Positions 55,364-63,964 of a stretch of DNA of 64,000 nt are shown piece by piece (positions within the stretch are counted from its first letter, which is position 1; every line of letters starts with the position of its first letter). The translations under genes and the position numbers were made by a program. The notes below the pieces were generated by a model, which was given only the letters and a program-made list of their open reading frames with translations, did not search any database and was not told the origin of the DNA. The stretch is from Myxococcales bacterium (lineage in GTDB: Bacteria; Myxococcota_A; UBA9042), in assembly GCA_947491025.1 (NCBI GenBank), contig CANLIC010000002.1, positions 62,001 through 126,000 on the forward strand. Direction: 5' to 3'.

Positions 55364-56494
55364 CTACGCGGCCGCCGCCTCTTGACCGCCCACACGCTCG
55401 CCGGACTCCGGCACCGCCCTGCCCCGCCACGCCTGCACGCGCGGGTTCATCACCGCGAACCACGCCGGCGGCACCATCGCCAGCAGCAGCATCGCGCCAT
55501 AGCCGGTGGGCAGCTGCGGCGCCTCTTCGAAGTGGCGGAGCTGGTCGAAGGAGCGGTTGGCGTTGGCGTGGTGGTCGGCGTGGCGCGCCAGGTTGGCCAA
55601 GAAGCGGTTGCTCACGGCATGCGCCGAGTTCCAGGAGTGCTCGGGCCGGACCCGCTCAAAGCGCTCGCCAGCCACCGCGCTGGCCGCATCGGCCGGCGCC
55701 CTGCGGCGCTCCAGGCCGTAGTGCTCGAGGTAGTTGACGATCTCGAGCAGCAGAATGGCCACGACGGCCTGCCCGGCCCAGACCAGCCAGCCGATCGGCC
55801 CCAGCCACAGCAAGATGCCGGCCTGAAGCAGCAAGAGGCCGACACCGTAACGCAGCAGGCGGTGGCGGGGATCGAGAGCGCCGATGCCACGCCGTTCGCA
55901 GCGCGCACGCTCGAGGGCGATCGCCGACCGGAAGCCGCCGACCACCGTCCGGGGCAAGAAGCTGTAGAGCGACTCGCCGTAGCGCGAAGTCGCCGGGTCA
56001 GCGGGCGTGCCGACGTTGCGGTGGTGGCCGAGGACGTGCTCGATGCAGAACAAGGTGTAGCCGACGCTCGCCATCAGGACCTCGGCGAGGCCGCGATCCA
56101 GCCGGTTGCTTCGGTGCATCAGCTCGTGGGCGTAGGTGATGCCCACGGCGCCGGTGGCCACGCCGAGCCCGACGACCTGCAGCGCCAAGAGGCCAAAGCC
56201 TTCGCCGCCATCGAGGCCCTGCGCGGACGCGGTGAGGGCGTGAAGGGCGTAGGCGAGCAGCCCGATCTGCAACGGCACCCACACGCGGCACATCGCCCGG
56301 TAGAGCCTGGTCATGGACAGACTCGCGTCGTCGGGCTGCTTGACGTCGAGGCCGACCAGCACGTCGAGGCCCGGCACGACGGCGAAGATGAGCATCAGGG
56401 GTCCGAAGGCGAAAGCACCCCCGAAGCTGAGGCTGGCGATGACCGTCGAGACCACCACGAAGGGGGTGAATGCGTAGCTGGCGAAGCGAAGCAT
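55364..56494 (-). CDS. alkB: Alkane 1-monooxygenase
   Basis: The 376-residue membrane di-iron hydroxylase has several transmembrane helices. All histidine boxes of the AlkB family are present: HELMHR, EHVLGHHRN, NYLEHYGL and LARHADHHANANR. It hydroxylates terminal carbons of medium/long alkanes using rubredoxin-delivered electrons. No rubredoxin domain or gene is adjacent. The ATG at 56494 has AGGAGG nearby, and the longer frame is a shadow. A 7-bp inverted repeat lies in its upstream region. Divergent from smpB. Confidence 0.93.
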   Translation of the reverse strand: MLRFASYAFTPFVVVSTVIASLSFGGAFAFGPLMLIFAVVPGLDVLVGLDVKQPDDASLSMTRLYRAMCRVWVPLQIGLLAYALHALTASAQGLDGGEGFGLLALQVVGLGVATGAVGITYAHELMHRSNRLDRGLAEVLMASVGYTLFCIEHVLGHHRNVGTPADPATSRYGESLYSFLPRTVVGGFRSAIALERARCERRGIGALDPRHRLLRYGVGLLLLQAGILLWLGPIGWLVWAGQAVVAILLLEIVNYLEHYGLERRRAPADAASAVAGERFERVRPEHSWNSAHAVSNRFLANLARHADHHANANRSFDQLRHFEEAPQLPTGYGAMLLLAMVPPAWFAVMNPRVQAWRGRAVPESGERVGGQEAAAA

Positions 56495-56524
56495 GGATGC
56501 CTCCTGGCGCCGAGTTGGCGCTTG

Positions 56525-56556
56525 TTGACTTTGGTTCAATAGCGGATCGAAGTCAA
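56525..56556. promoter_or_regulatory. Inverted repeat in the alkB upstream region (candidate operator)
   Basis: TTGACTT (56525-56531) and AAGTCAA (56550-56556) form a perfect 7-bp inverted repeat around an 18-bp spacer. The site is AT-richer than its surroundings and lies 31 bp upstream of the alkB ATG. Each arm also resembles a -35 hexamer. It may be the binding site of a dimeric regulator controlling alkB, possibly with smpB read the other way. The regulator gene is not evident. Confidence 0.45.
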
Positions 56557-56771
56557 GAGGAACCTTCATCCTCCGTGGCTCCAGGCGGCCCGTGCGCCAC
56601 AAGATGCGGCGCCGCTGCGGTGCAGCCCGAGTGCAGCGGCGACCACCAGCGGACGACCAGCGCGAGGTCCAGCCGATTCGCTGGCCGGGGCCCGTGACAA
56701 TTGGCCCGCAGCGCCTATCCTCCCCCGACCTGCGGTCGCGACTCGCGCCGCAAAGCCTCTGGAACGAAGCC

Positions 56772-57236
56772 GTGCCCAAGCCACCTGTCAGACCCCAGCG
56801 CCCCATCGCGGACAACCGAAAGGCGCGCCACGACTACGAGGTCCTCGACGTGCTCGAGGCCGGCATCGAGCTCGTCGGCAGCGAGGTCAAATCGTTGCGC
56901 GCCGGCAAGGTGCAGGTCAACGGTGCGCATGCCCGCGTCATCGATGGGCAGGCAATGCTGCTGGGCGTCCACATCGCCGAATACCCCTTCTCCCACCAGT
57001 TCAACCACGATCCCGAGCGGCCGCGGCGCCTGCTGCTGCACGCCAGTGAGATCGCGCGCTTGCACGAGTCACTGCGCCAGCAAGGCCTCGCAGCGCCGCT
57101 CCTGCGGCTCTATTTCTCAGGGTCGCGCATCAAGGCCGAGATCGCGATTGGGCGCGGCCGCAAGGCGCACGACAAGCGCGATGCCATCCGGGACCGCGAG
57201 TCCAAGCGGGAGATCGCCCGCCACCACCGCGGCTAA
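56772..57236 (+). CDS. smpB: SsrA-binding protein
   Basis: The 154-residue protein matches SmpB, which binds tmRNA and brings it to stalled ribosomes. It has IADNRKARHDYEVLDVLEAGIELVGSEVKSLRAGKVQ with the conserved GSEVKSLR. AHDKRDAIRDRESKREI is the basic C-terminal tail that mimics mRNA in the decoding centre. The GTG at 56772 gives the family-typical length; the upstream frame is not conserved. A CoA transferase gene follows after 25 bp. Confidence 0.95.
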   Translation: MPKPPVRPQRPIADNRKARHDYEVLDVLEAGIELVGSEVKSLRAGKVQVNGAHARVIDGQAMLLGVHIAEYPFSHQFNHDPERPRRLLLHASEIARLHESLRQQGLAAPLLRLYFSGSRIKAEIAIGRGRKAHDKRDAIRDRESKREIARHHRG

Positions 57237-57261
57237 GCGCCAAGAGAGGAGGCAGAGCGCC

Positions 57262-58527
57262 ATGCAAGACGACGCCGCGCCGCCTGCCGCCCCAAGCGGA
57301 GAGGTCCAACCTGCCGCTGCGCCGCCGCCGGGCGCGCTCGCCAACGTGCGCGTGCTCGATCTGACGACGCTCTATCCCGGCCCGCTGGCGACGATGCTGC
57401 TCGCCGATCTCGGCGCCGACGTGATTCGCGTCGATGCCCCGGATCGCGACGATCTGCTGCGCTGGATGCCGCCGCATGACGCCAGCGGTCAGGGCGCGCT
57501 CTGGCGTACGGTCGGCCGCGGCAAGCGCTCCATCTCGCTCGACCTGAAGCACCCTGCCGGCCGGGAGGCGCTGCTGCGCCTGGTCGAGCGCGCCGACGTG
57601 CTCGTCGAGCAATTTCGCCCCGGCGTGCTCGAGCGGCTCGGACTCGGCTGGTCCGTGCTGCACGAGGTCAACCCGCGCCTGGTGCTGGCCTCGATCTCTG
57701 CCTTTGGCCAGACCGGCCCCGACGCCCAGCGCGCCGGCCACGACATCAACTTCTTGGCGCGCGCCGGCGTGAGCTGGCACTTGGGACGTCGCGGCCAAGG
57801 CCCCTTGCCCCTCGGCGTGCTGGTCGGCGACGTCGGCGGTGGCACCTGGCCGGCCTTGACCGGCATCTTGGCGGCGTTGTTGCAGCGGGCCCAGACCGGC
57901 CTCGGGCAGCGCGTCGACGTCGCGATGGCCGACGGCGCGCTGTGGATGAACGCGATGGCGATCACCCGTGCCCTCGCCGCCGACGAAGACGCAGCGCCCG
58001 AGGCGAGCTGGCTCGACGGCGGTAGCTTCTACGACTACTACCGCTGCGCCGACGGCCGTCACCTGGCGGTGGGGTCGCTGGAGCCCAAGTTTTTCGCGCT
58101 GTTCCTAACGGCCATCGGCCGCTCGGACCTCGAGATGCTCTACCTCGCCGATGGCGAGGAGGGCGCTGCGCTCAAGGCCGGAATCGCCGAGGCCATCGCC
58201 GCCTCGCCGCTTGCGCACTGGGTCGCGCTGCTTCGGCCGCTGGACTGCTGCGTTGAGCCGGTGCAGACCCCGCGGGAAGCCGTCGCTGACCCACAGCTCC
58301 GGGCCCGCGGCATGATCGTGGAGGTCCCGACCGAAGAGGCCGGCGGGGATGCGGTTGGGACGGTGTGGCAAGTCGGCTGCCCGGTGCAACTGTCGGCAGC
58401 TCCAGCGCGCATGGCGTTCGTCGGTCGCGAGCCGGGCGCTGACACGCGGGCGTTGCTGGCCGAGGCGGGCTACGACGCAGCCGCCATCGATGCCTTGTTC
58501 GTCTGCCGGGCGGCCTACGGCCGCTGA
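57262..58527 (+). CDS. CaiB/BaiF family CoA transferase, alpha-methylacyl-CoA racemase-like
   Basis: The 421-residue type III CoA-transferase fold protein has the N-terminal motif VLDLTTLYPGPLATMLLADLGADV. The RAGHDINFLA segment carries the catalytic His typical of alpha-methylacyl-CoA racemases (AMACR/MCR). LVGDVGGG supplies the conserved Asp, and a Glu lies in VGSLEPKFF. The presence of all three favours racemase over plain CoA transfer. An Ala/Pro-rich leader of about 25 residues precedes the domain. AGGAGG (57247-57252) supports the ATG. It would epimerise 2-methylacyl-CoAs of branched fatty acids. Confidence 0.87.
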   Translation: MQDDAAPPAAPSGEVQPAAAPPPGALANVRVLDLTTLYPGPLATMLLADLGADVIRVDAPDRDDLLRWMPPHDASGQGALWRTVGRGKRSISLDLKHPAGREALLRLVERADVLVEQFRPGVLERLGLGWSVLHEVNPRLVLASISAFGQTGPDAQRAGHDINFLARAGVSWHLGRRGQGPLPLGVLVGDVGGGTWPALTGILAALLQRAQTGLGQRVDVAMADGALWMNAMAITRALAADEDAAPEASWLDGGSFYDYYRCADGRHLAVGSLEPKFFALFLTAIGRSDLEMLYLADGEEGAALKAGIAEAIAASPLAHWVALLRPLDCCVEPVQTPREAVADPQLRARGMIVEVPTEEAGGDAVGTVWQVGCPVQLSAAPARMAFVGREPGADTRALLAEAGYDAAAIDALFVCRAAYGR

Positions 58528-58555
58528 CGCGGCCAGGCCCAGGCAGTGCCGGCGT

Positions 58556-59272
58556 TCAGCCGACTTCCCAGTCTGTGGCGCCGCGCATGGCGCCATCGAT
58601 GCGCGCCTCGACGCGCGCGGCCAGCTCGTCGGGGTCCTCGCCGCCGGCCACGTAGAAGACGAACGCCACCTGCAGCTTCAGGAAGTTCTTCTCCTCGCTG
58701 ATGACCCGGCAGCCCGCCGCATCGAGTTCGCGGCGCCAGGCGCCTGCCGCAGCGGCAAGCTCCTCCGCGGCGAGGCCCTTGACCACCAGACGGCAGGCCG
58801 GGCGTCGCTCGAGCAACGCGAGCAGGGCGAAGGAGAAGACCGTGGCGACCACGGCGATGTGCGGCAGCTGCAGGCCGCAGCAGAGCCCGATGAGCGTCGA
58901 GATCAGCAGCCGCCCGGTGATGGCGGCGCTCGCCGTGTTGGTGCGAAATCGCATCAGGCCGCCGATGCCAAAGACGACAAAGCCGACCAGCGTGCCGTAG
59001 TGGACGACCAGCGTCCCGATGATGGCGCCGACGGTGGCGTAGATGACGTTGACGCGGGGCGCTTCCGCGTCCTCCAGCGTCCGGGCACGGACCGGCCGCT
59101 GCGGGTGAAAGCCGATGGTCGCCGCCAACACGACCGCCAGCAACAGCGAGGCCGCGAGTTGCCCCATCAGCGGCAAGTCGGCGAAGCCATCGAAGCCGGG
59201 CGCGCGCATGGCGTCGCTGGACGCTGCTGCGCCGCTCGCAATCTCGGCGGGGATGGCCATCGCATCGCTCAT
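58556..59272 (-). CDS. DUF4956 family membrane protein
   Basis: The 238-residue protein has about four hydrophobic helices (LLLAVVLAATIGF, VNVIYATVGAIIGTLVVHYG, TLVGFVVFGIGGLMRF, LLISTLIGLCCGLQL). A soluble domain of about 90 residues follows. The GLMRFRTNTASAAITGRLL segment matches the DUF4956 motif (GxxRFRT). Function unknown; some relatives are associated with cell-envelope or polymer genes. The ATG overlaps the stop of the upstream START-domain gene by four bases. Confidence 0.8.
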   Translation of the reverse strand: MSDAMAIPAEIASGAAASSDAMRAPGFDGFADLPLMGQLAASLLLAVVLAATIGFHPQRPVRARTLEDAEAPRVNVIYATVGAIIGTLVVHYGTLVGFVVFGIGGLMRFRTNTASAAITGRLLISTLIGLCCGLQLPHIAVVATVFSFALLALLERRPACRLVVKGLAAEELAAAAGAWRRELDAAGCRVISEEKNFLKLQVAFVFYVAGGEDPDELAARVEARIDGAMRGATDWEVG

Positions 59273-59985
59273 GGCGTGCTCCCAGGGCTCGGCGGTGCGC
59301 CGGGGATGTTCCCAGGCGGGGTCGACGCCCGCGTCGGATCCCAGCGATTGCGGAAGTCCTCGTAGCGGCCGCGCGTCTGGCGGATCCGTTGGTCGAGGCC
59401 CTCGACGATTTGCATGGGCAGATCTTCCTGCAGGATGCGCACCAAGAAGCGCGGCAACGACCCGCCAGGATCGATGTCGACGAGGTAGGTCAGCTGGGTC
59501 TGCTGCGGCCCCAGGTAGCGCAGCCGCGCTTCGGCGCGCGAGCGAGGTACCCGTACGACGCCGTCGATCGCCGGACGGCCGGCCCACTCGGCGCGCTCGC
59601 TCTTGAGGACGACCTCATGCTGGGTGGCGGTGAGGGTGCGCGTCACCTCGACGTGCAAGACCGAGTCGCGGTCGCTAGCCGGCCAGGGAAAGCGAAAGCG
59701 CACGTACATCCAGAGCTCAAGGGGCGAGGGACGCCGTAGCGCAATCGAACGGTGCAGGCGTGGCACCCAGGTCCGATGGTTCGGCACATCGTCGAGCACG
59801 GCCAGCAGCTCGTACAAGTTGGCTTGCAAGACGCCCTTGCCCCGCAATCGCGGCAGATCTCGGCCCGGCACGTCTTGGGCTTCGACGCGGATGCCACGGC
59901 GCGTGTAGAGGTGGCGCCACGGCCCCTCGTCGGCAAGGCTGGGCGCGGTCGGGAGCAAGACCAGGCCAAGGCATGCGGCTCGCAA
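59269..59985 (-). CDS. Secreted START-domain (lipid-binding) protein
   Basis: The 238-residue protein has a short signal peptide (LGLVLLPTAPSLA) and a START/Bet v1-like domain of about 190 residues: GIRVEAQDVPGRDLPRLRGKGVL, WVPRLHRSIALRR and LPMQIVEGLDQRIRQTRG. Such domains bind lipids or hydrophobic ligands. The C-terminal about 25 residues are Pro-rich. The first start in frame is a TTG at 59985; no strong ribosome site was seen, so the start is uncertain. Coupled to the DUF4956 membrane protein. Confidence 0.75.
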   Translation of the reverse strand: MRAACLGLVLLPTAPSLADEGPWRHLYTRRGIRVEAQDVPGRDLPRLRGKGVLQANLYELLAVLDDVPNHRTWVPRLHRSIALRRPSPLELWMYVRFRFPWPASDRDSVLHVEVTRTLTATQHEVVLKSERAEWAGRPAIDGVVRVPRSRAEARLRYLGPQQTQLTYLVDIDPGGSLPRFLVRILQEDLPMQIVEGLDQRIRQTRGRYEDFRNRWDPTRASTPPGNIPGAPPSPGSTP

Positions 59986-60129
59986 CCACTGGAGGCGCAG
60001 CGCGGCCAGGGTCGGGGGGAAAGCCCGCCATCCTGGCGTGCGAGGTGAGGCGGTGCGCAGGTCGGCGGCATGACCGCTGCGCCCGACACCGGCCAGCGGC
60101 CCCCTGCCTGGCGACGGATTGGCCAGCGC

Positions 60130-62619
60130 CTACTCCTCAGCTTTCTTGATCTTGGCGCCGCCTGGGAAGCTGTAGCTGACGTAGTCGTCCCAGCCATAGA
60201 CGTAGAGGCCGACCGGGCGCCCGGGCGATTTGAGGCGGTGGGAGCCTTGGAGGATCGGCACCCGCGCCACGCGCCAAGGTACCCCGGGGATCAGCTTCCA
60301 GAGGTTCTGCTGCACCGGCAGGTCGTCGAGCGTCACGGCGAGGGCGTCGAGCGGTGCGATGACGTTGATGAAGTTCTCCTTGTACTTGTTCGGCACCAAG
60401 AAGACGTAATCGTCGAGGTACTGGTCGGCGGCCAGCGTCAGCAGGAAGTCGGGGTCGCCGATCTTGGCGTCGTCGGGCTCGAGGATATTCGGGCACTGCG
60501 AGTGCTTGGTGCAGGGGATCTTGCTGTTGAACTGGGCGTTGCTGGTCGTGCAGAGCTTGGTCGAGCCGTAGTTGGTGGTGCAGAGGTCGTTGTTGGGGTT
60601 CGGCGCGTGCGAGCTGACCATGAAGTGCCCGACTTGGACCGGGTGGTTGGCCAGGATCACGAAGTCCTGATCGCTCTCGAACTCGAACCATTGCCCCTGG
60701 TTGAGGGTCGGGATCTTGGCCTGCTCCGGGTTGGTCTGCACCACGGTGCCGTTGGCCGCCGCCAGGACGCGCCAGACGTCCTTCTCCTTGCCACGCGGCT
60801 GCAGCTTCGACGCGATATAGGTCTTGCCCCAGGCGGAGATGGGAAAGAGCTGCTCCTCCAAGTGGTCGGCGCAGCAGGTGACCGGACAATCGTCGTTGGC
60901 GATGCAGTCCCAGCCCTGGTATTGGCAGGTGCCCTTGGCCGCGCCCGGCGGCTTGACGCACTTGTTGGTGTCTGGCGCGTTGGACGACTCCGAGCCGCCA
61001 AACACCGCCACCGGGTGGTCGGCTTTGACGTAGGAGCCCGTGAGGTCGGCGCCGTTCTGGTCGGTCTCGATGTTGATGACCTGGCCTCGGGTCAGCAAGA
61101 ACGACTTGAAGCCGGTCCAGGGTCCGGGCGGAATCGGCTGCGCGCCCGACATGTTGCCGAGCGTCTTGGTCGTCACCAGGACGTCGACCTTGGTGGTGCC
61201 CTGGCTCACGGCGACGATGGTCATCGTGCCGCGCAGGTTGGCGTGCGTCTGCTGCCGCGTCATCACCCAGTACTCGGTCCCGACGGCGTTGGACGGCAGG
61301 AGCAAGCTGGCGTCGTTGCTGAAGACGTCGACGTTCTGCAGCGGATTGAACTGGTAGGCGACGATCGGCACCGTCGACTGGATGCGATAGGACTTGTCGT
61401 TGATGTTGGTGCCGTCCTGGTTCAACGGCGCCATCTTCCACTGCGGATCTGGCAAGTTGATGATTTTCAGGCCATTGGCCTGCACGGCGTACTTGGCGGT
61501 CTTGCCATCGAGGGTCGACACGGCGACCAGGGCCGGCGACGACTTGGTGTTGCTGACGATGACCGAGAACTGCGAGTTCTGGGCGTCGTAGACCTTGCCG
61601 CCAGCGGCAGGCACCACGGCGTTGTCGAGGTCGACGGCAAAGTAGTCGCAGCCGACGTTGGTGTTGGCCTTGAAGTCGCCTGTGCAGGGATCGACGCAGA
61701 CGCCGACGAGGCAGGTCTGGCCGACGCTGTCGCAGTCCTTGGCCAAGTCAAAGCCCGTACCGTCATCGCGGCAGACCACCGCCTTGTTGCCGAGGCACTT
61801 CTTCTCTTGCGGTAGGCAGATCGAGCACTTGCCGTCGTGACAGATCTGGCCGGTCTGGCAAATCTCCAGGATGTCGGAGTCGGAGCCCTGGTCGTTGCAC
61901 TTCATCGCCACCGTCGGCTGCTGCACGCCCGGCTCTGGCTGCTGACAATACTCCGCGCCCGGCGTGCAAAAACGGCACTTTCCGCCCGAACAGTTAGGCA
62001 GCGCGTCGGGGCAGAGCTTGACGTCGGTGGTCTTGCCATCTGCATTGCAGATCTCGAGGCTGTTCGAGCCTTTGCAGCTGCTCGAGCCAGGAAGGCACGA
62101 GACCTCGGTGCACTTGTTGTTCTTGCAGTTGTTGGTCGAATCCTTGCAGTGGAAATCGATCAGGCAGGCGACGCAAGCCTGGCTCGCGACGTCGCAGTAA
62201 GGCGTGTCCGCGAGGTCCTTGCAGGCGCTCGACTTGGTGCAAGTGATGCCGCCGGGCTTGCTGTCCTCCGCCACAGCCGCGTCTTCTTCGGCGTCGGCAT
62301 CGGCGTCGCCGTCCGTGGCACCGTCTTGGGGATCGCCGGGCTGGCCATCGGTCGCCCCAAAAGCGTCATTGCCACCGCCGACCTCGCCGCCGAGCTGGGT
62401 CTCTTGGCCGCCGACGACCTCCGACAGCTGGAAGCCACCGCCCTGCGGCTGGCTGGTCGTTGGCGTCGAGCAAGCGGCGAGCAGGGCGAGCAGGGCGAGC
62501 AGCAGCACGGTCCAGCGCGAATCTGCAGCGTTGTCGGCGAGACGCACGGACGCCGCGTTGCGCGCGCCGCTCGGGGGGCCTTGGGCAGGCGCAATCGCTG
62601 GTGTGGCCGCAGTGTGCAT
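60130..62619 (-). CDS. IgGFc-binding-type lipoprotein with Cys-rich N-terminal region
   Basis: The 829-residue protein has a long N-region and lipobox LLAAC (Cys50). An acidic Gly/Asp linker follows, with a tract of Asp-Ala repeats near residue 105. A Cys-rich region (about 130-320, e.g. CKGSNSLEICNADGKTTDV) precedes a large beta-rich domain (about 330-820) that matches the IgGFc-binding family by VIVSNTKSSPALVAVST, VPIVAYQFNPL, ASLLLPSNAVGTEYWVMT and HPVAVFGGSE. GGAG precedes the ATG. Likely surface-exposed; ligand unknown. Confidence 0.85.
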   Translation of the reverse strand: MHTAATPAIAPAQGPPSGARNAASVRLADNAADSRWTVLLLALLALLAACSTPTTSQPQGGGFQLSEVVGGQETQLGGEVGGGNDAFGATDGQPGDPQDGATDGDADADAEEDAAVAEDSKPGGITCTKSSACKDLADTPYCDVASQACVACLIDFHCKDSTNNCKNNKCTEVSCLPGSSSCKGSNSLEICNADGKTTDVKLCPDALPNCSGGKCRFCTPGAEYCQQPEPGVQQPTVAMKCNDQGSDSDILEICQTGQICHDGKCSICLPQEKKCLGNKAVVCRDDGTGFDLAKDCDSVGQTCLVGVCVDPCTGDFKANTNVGCDYFAVDLDNAVVPAAGGKVYDAQNSQFSVIVSNTKSSPALVAVSTLDGKTAKYAVQANGLKIINLPDPQWKMAPLNQDGTNINDKSYRIQSTVPIVAYQFNPLQNVDVFSNDASLLLPSNAVGTEYWVMTRQQTHANLRGTMTIVAVSQGTTKVDVLVTTKTLGNMSGAQPIPPGPWTGFKSFLLTRGQVINIETDQNGADLTGSYVKADHPVAVFGGSESSNAPDTNKCVKPPGAAKGTCQYQGWDCIANDDCPVTCCADHLEEQLFPISAWGKTYIASKLQPRGKEKDVWRVLAAANGTVVQTNPEQAKIPTLNQGQWFEFESDQDFVILANHPVQVGHFMVSSHAPNPNNDLCTTNYGSTKLCTTSNAQFNSKIPCTKHSQCPNILEPDDAKIGDPDFLLTLAADQYLDDYVFLVPNKYKENFINVIAPLDALAVTLDDLPVQQNLWKLIPGVPWRVARVPILQGSHRLKSPGRPVGLYVYGWDDYVSYSFPGGAKIKKAEE

Positions 62620-62669
62620 GGTTCTCCGACCGCCCTGCAGCGAGGGTCCTCACGCAGGGTCGCGGTAGC

Positions 62670-63749
62670 TTAGCCGATTGTGAGCGTCGGATCCAGCCGC
62701 CGATGGGCCGATCGCAGGCTGCGAAAGTCCTCTCCGCGACGGAGCGCGGCGGCGGCATGGTCGAGAGCGGAGTCGCCCTCTGCGGCCGGCTGCGTCCAGC
62801 CGAGCGCAGCTCCAGCAGCGGCGCAGTGGGCCTCAACATCGTCTTCGCTCGGGCCACGGGCGTCGCCGAAGGCGCGGAAAAAGGGGACCAGCGCGCGCCC
62901 GGCGACGCGCAGCTTGCCCTCGACGGTGTGTCCGGCGATGTGCGGCGTGGCCAGGTCGGCGGCCGCGATGAGGGCGGGATCGGGACGCGGCTCGCCGCGG
63001 TAGACGTCGAGCGCCAGGGCCTTCAGCCAACCTGTCGCGCGCCCGCGCAGCGCAGCGGCCTCGTCGAGCACACCGCCGCGGCTGGCCTGCAGCACGATGG
63101 CGCCGCGGAGCGCGTCGATGGCCTCGCCACCGATGAGGCCAAGGGTCAGCCATGGGCCCTGCCGGACCAGCGGGACGTGCAGGGACAGCGCATCGGGCTT
63201 GGCCGCAAGGGCCGCCGCGAGGCTCATGCCGACAAAGCTCGGTTCGCGGGCCGCGCGCGGCGGGTCGACGAGGAGGACCTCCGCGCCTGCAGCCTCGAGG
63301 CAAGCCGCGACCTGGGTGCCGACCGCGCCGACGCCGACGACCGCGATGCGCATCCCGGCGAAGCGCGAGGGCCCTTGAACCGCTGCGCAGCGCCGCAGCG
63401 CCCAGTCGACCCAACCTGCGACGGCCGGCGCATTGCCGCCGAGCCCGGTCGTGAGGCGGATGTCGCGGTCGGCGAGCGCGTCGAGGTCGAGGTGGTCTAC
63501 CCCGGACGACAGCGTCGCCAGGGTCCGCAAGCGCGGCAGCGCCGCCAGTTCGGCGGGGCCAACGCGCGTCATCGACCGCACCACCACGCCCTCGACGGCA
63601 GCCGCGCCCGGCGACGCCAGCGCGGCCTGGAGGTCGCCGCTCGGGTGCGGCAACGCCGTGCAGGCTCCCCACCAAGGCTTCGGCACCACCGCCGGGTCGG
63701 TAAGCGCCGAAGCGTCGACGCAGAGGCGAGGCAGGTCAGCTTCGCGCAT
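62670..63749 (-). CDS. pdxB: 4-phosphoerythronate dehydrogenase
   Basis: The 359-residue D-2-hydroxyacid dehydrogenase family protein has the Rossmann motif VVGVGAVGTQVAACLEAAG and the catalytic Arg in QASRGGVLDE. It also has the catalytic Glu in DVYRGEP and His in TPHIAGHT. The PdxB-specific pattern (LATLSSGVDHLDLD, GGNAPAVAGWV, TPHIAGHTVEGK, and the C-terminal DFRSLRSAHRR) distinguishes it from generic hydroxyacid dehydrogenases. It acts in DXP-dependent pyridoxal phosphate synthesis. The ATG at 63749 is chosen over 63827. The upstream small membrane gene stops 2 bp before it. Confidence 0.85.
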   Translation of the reverse strand: MREADLPRLCVDASALTDPAVVPKPWWGACTALPHPSGDLQAALASPGAAAVEGVVVRSMTRVGPAELAALPRLRTLATLSSGVDHLDLDALADRDIRLTTGLGGNAPAVAGWVDWALRRCAAVQGPSRFAGMRIAVVGVGAVGTQVAACLEAAGAEVLLVDPPRAAREPSFVGMSLAAALAAKPDALSLHVPLVRQGPWLTLGLIGGEAIDALRGAIVLQASRGGVLDEAAALRGRATGWLKALALDVYRGEPRPDPALIAAADLATPHIAGHTVEGKLRVAGRALVPFFRAFGDARGPSEDDVEAHCAAAGAALGWTQPAAEGDSALDHAAAALRRGEDFRSLRSAHRRLDPTLTIG

Positions 63750-63751
63750 CG

Positions 63752-63964
63752 CTAGGCGAGCGCTTGCATCAGCAGGGCGACAGGGACGACGGCGCCGAGG
63801 AGGGCGCCGACGCCGATGCGCAGCCAATTCGGCAGCTGAATGCCCCGTCTCGGTCGGGACAAGACCACGGCCGGCTGTCGTCGCTCGCCGATCGCGACCG
63901 CCAGCATCGCGATGCCAGCGACTGCGCAGCCCAGGGCAAGCACGGCTACGGCGCCGTGGCGCAT
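63752..63964 (-). CDS. Small membrane protein, or C-terminus of a larger one
   Basis: From the ATG at 63964 there are 70 residues with two hydrophobic segments (AVLALGCAVAGIAMLAVAI and IGVGALLGAVVPVALLMQAL) joined by a basic loop. The reading frame stays open to the right edge of the window, so this may be the last part of a longer membrane protein. No family recognised. Immediately upstream of pdxB. Confidence 0.5.
   Translation of the reverse strand: MRHGAVAVLALGCAVAGIAMLAVAIGERRQPAVVLSRPRRGIQLPNWLRIGVGALLGAVVPVALLMQALA

Noticed and set aside
60070..61815. 581-codon plus-strand frame
   Set aside because: Antisense to the IgGFc-binding-type lipoprotein; Val/Ala/Gly-rich shadow.
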